DNA of 6,443 bases, from NCBI GenBank assembly GCA_023437345.1, contig JAEZGC010000007.1, positions 1-6,443 of the forward strand. Direction: 5' to 3'. Source of the stretch: Actinomycetes bacterium. GTDB lineage: Bacteria > Actinomycetota > Actinomycetes > Propionibacteriales > Propionibacteriaceae. The notes under the pieces are model-generated. The model saw nothing but the letters and a program-made list of their open reading frames with translations, did not search any database and was not told the origin of the DNA. The translations under genes were made by a program, and so were the position numbers. Below, piece after piece: positions 6,401 through 6,443 of the stretch; position 1 is the first letter of the stretch, and every line of letters begins with the position of its first letter.

Positions 6401-6443
6401 CTGTCTCATATACAAATCTGACGCGGCCGACGCCGAGTCGAGT
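6401..6443. other. Probable Illumina Nextera adapter read-through at the contig end (artefact)
   Basis: Positions 6401-6433 match the reverse complement of the Nextera Read 1 transposase adapter, recalled from memory, at 29 of 33 positions. Mismatches are at 6408, 6415, 6425 and 6433. The first 19 bases (6401-6419) match the Tn5 mosaic end at 17 of 19, in the orientation where the insert ends at 6400. The next eight bases (6434-6441) fall where an i5 index would be, and the final GT fits the first two bases of the flow-cell arm that follows it. The stretch is also more AT-rich at 6406-6418 than its surroundings. The mismatches fit a low-quality read tail. It should not be read as a promoter or transposon end. 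Confidence 0.82.

Noticed and set aside
6401..6419. A natural IS50/Tn5-type transposon end
   Set aside because: The similarity continues beyond the 19-bp mosaic end into the synthetic adapter arm and stops at the window edge, so adapter contamination explains it better.
6404..6420. An AT-rich promoter or operator (minus-strand TATATG as a -10) for the ATPase gene
   Set aside because: The bases belong to the adapter-like stretch, so they are unlikely to be genomic.

Overview
The window looks like part of a high-GC actinobacterial genome. All genes lie on the minus strand, third codon positions are strongly G/C, and the solute-binding protein has a Gram-positive-type lipoprotein signal. The genus cannot be named from this stretch. 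It holds parts of two ABC sugar importers of different classes, pointing the same way and separated by a gap of 393 bases.

Reading in the direction of transcription (right to left), the first unit is a CUT2 importer core. It has a two-domain ATPase (4798-6345), a YtfT-type permease (3698-4801) and a YjfF-type permease (2643-3701). Start and stop codons overlap as ATGA at both junctions. Gene order and protein motifs match the ytfR-ytfT-yjfF part of the E. coli galactofuranose importer. The matching periplasmic-type binding protein (ytfQ) is not in the window and would be expected to the right of it. The second unit is a CUT1 importer: a lipoprotein solute-binding protein (957-2249), a MalF-type permease (14-955) and the first four codons of what is probably a MalG-type permease (1-12). 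It has no ATPase of its own here, which is common for actinobacterial CUT1 systems that share an MsiK-type ATPase.

The gap (2250-2642) has no convincing gene. It holds a GC-rich stem-loop directly after the yjfF stop codon, several short direct repeats that could be regulator sites, and a good ribosome binding site for the binding protein.

The last 43 bases (6401-6443) are probably not biological. They match the reverse complement of the Illumina Nextera transposase adapter at 29 of 33 positions, so the right edge of the window is most likely a contig end with uncleaned adapter. I see no new type of system here. The most useful observations are this artefact and the pairing of two importers of different class.
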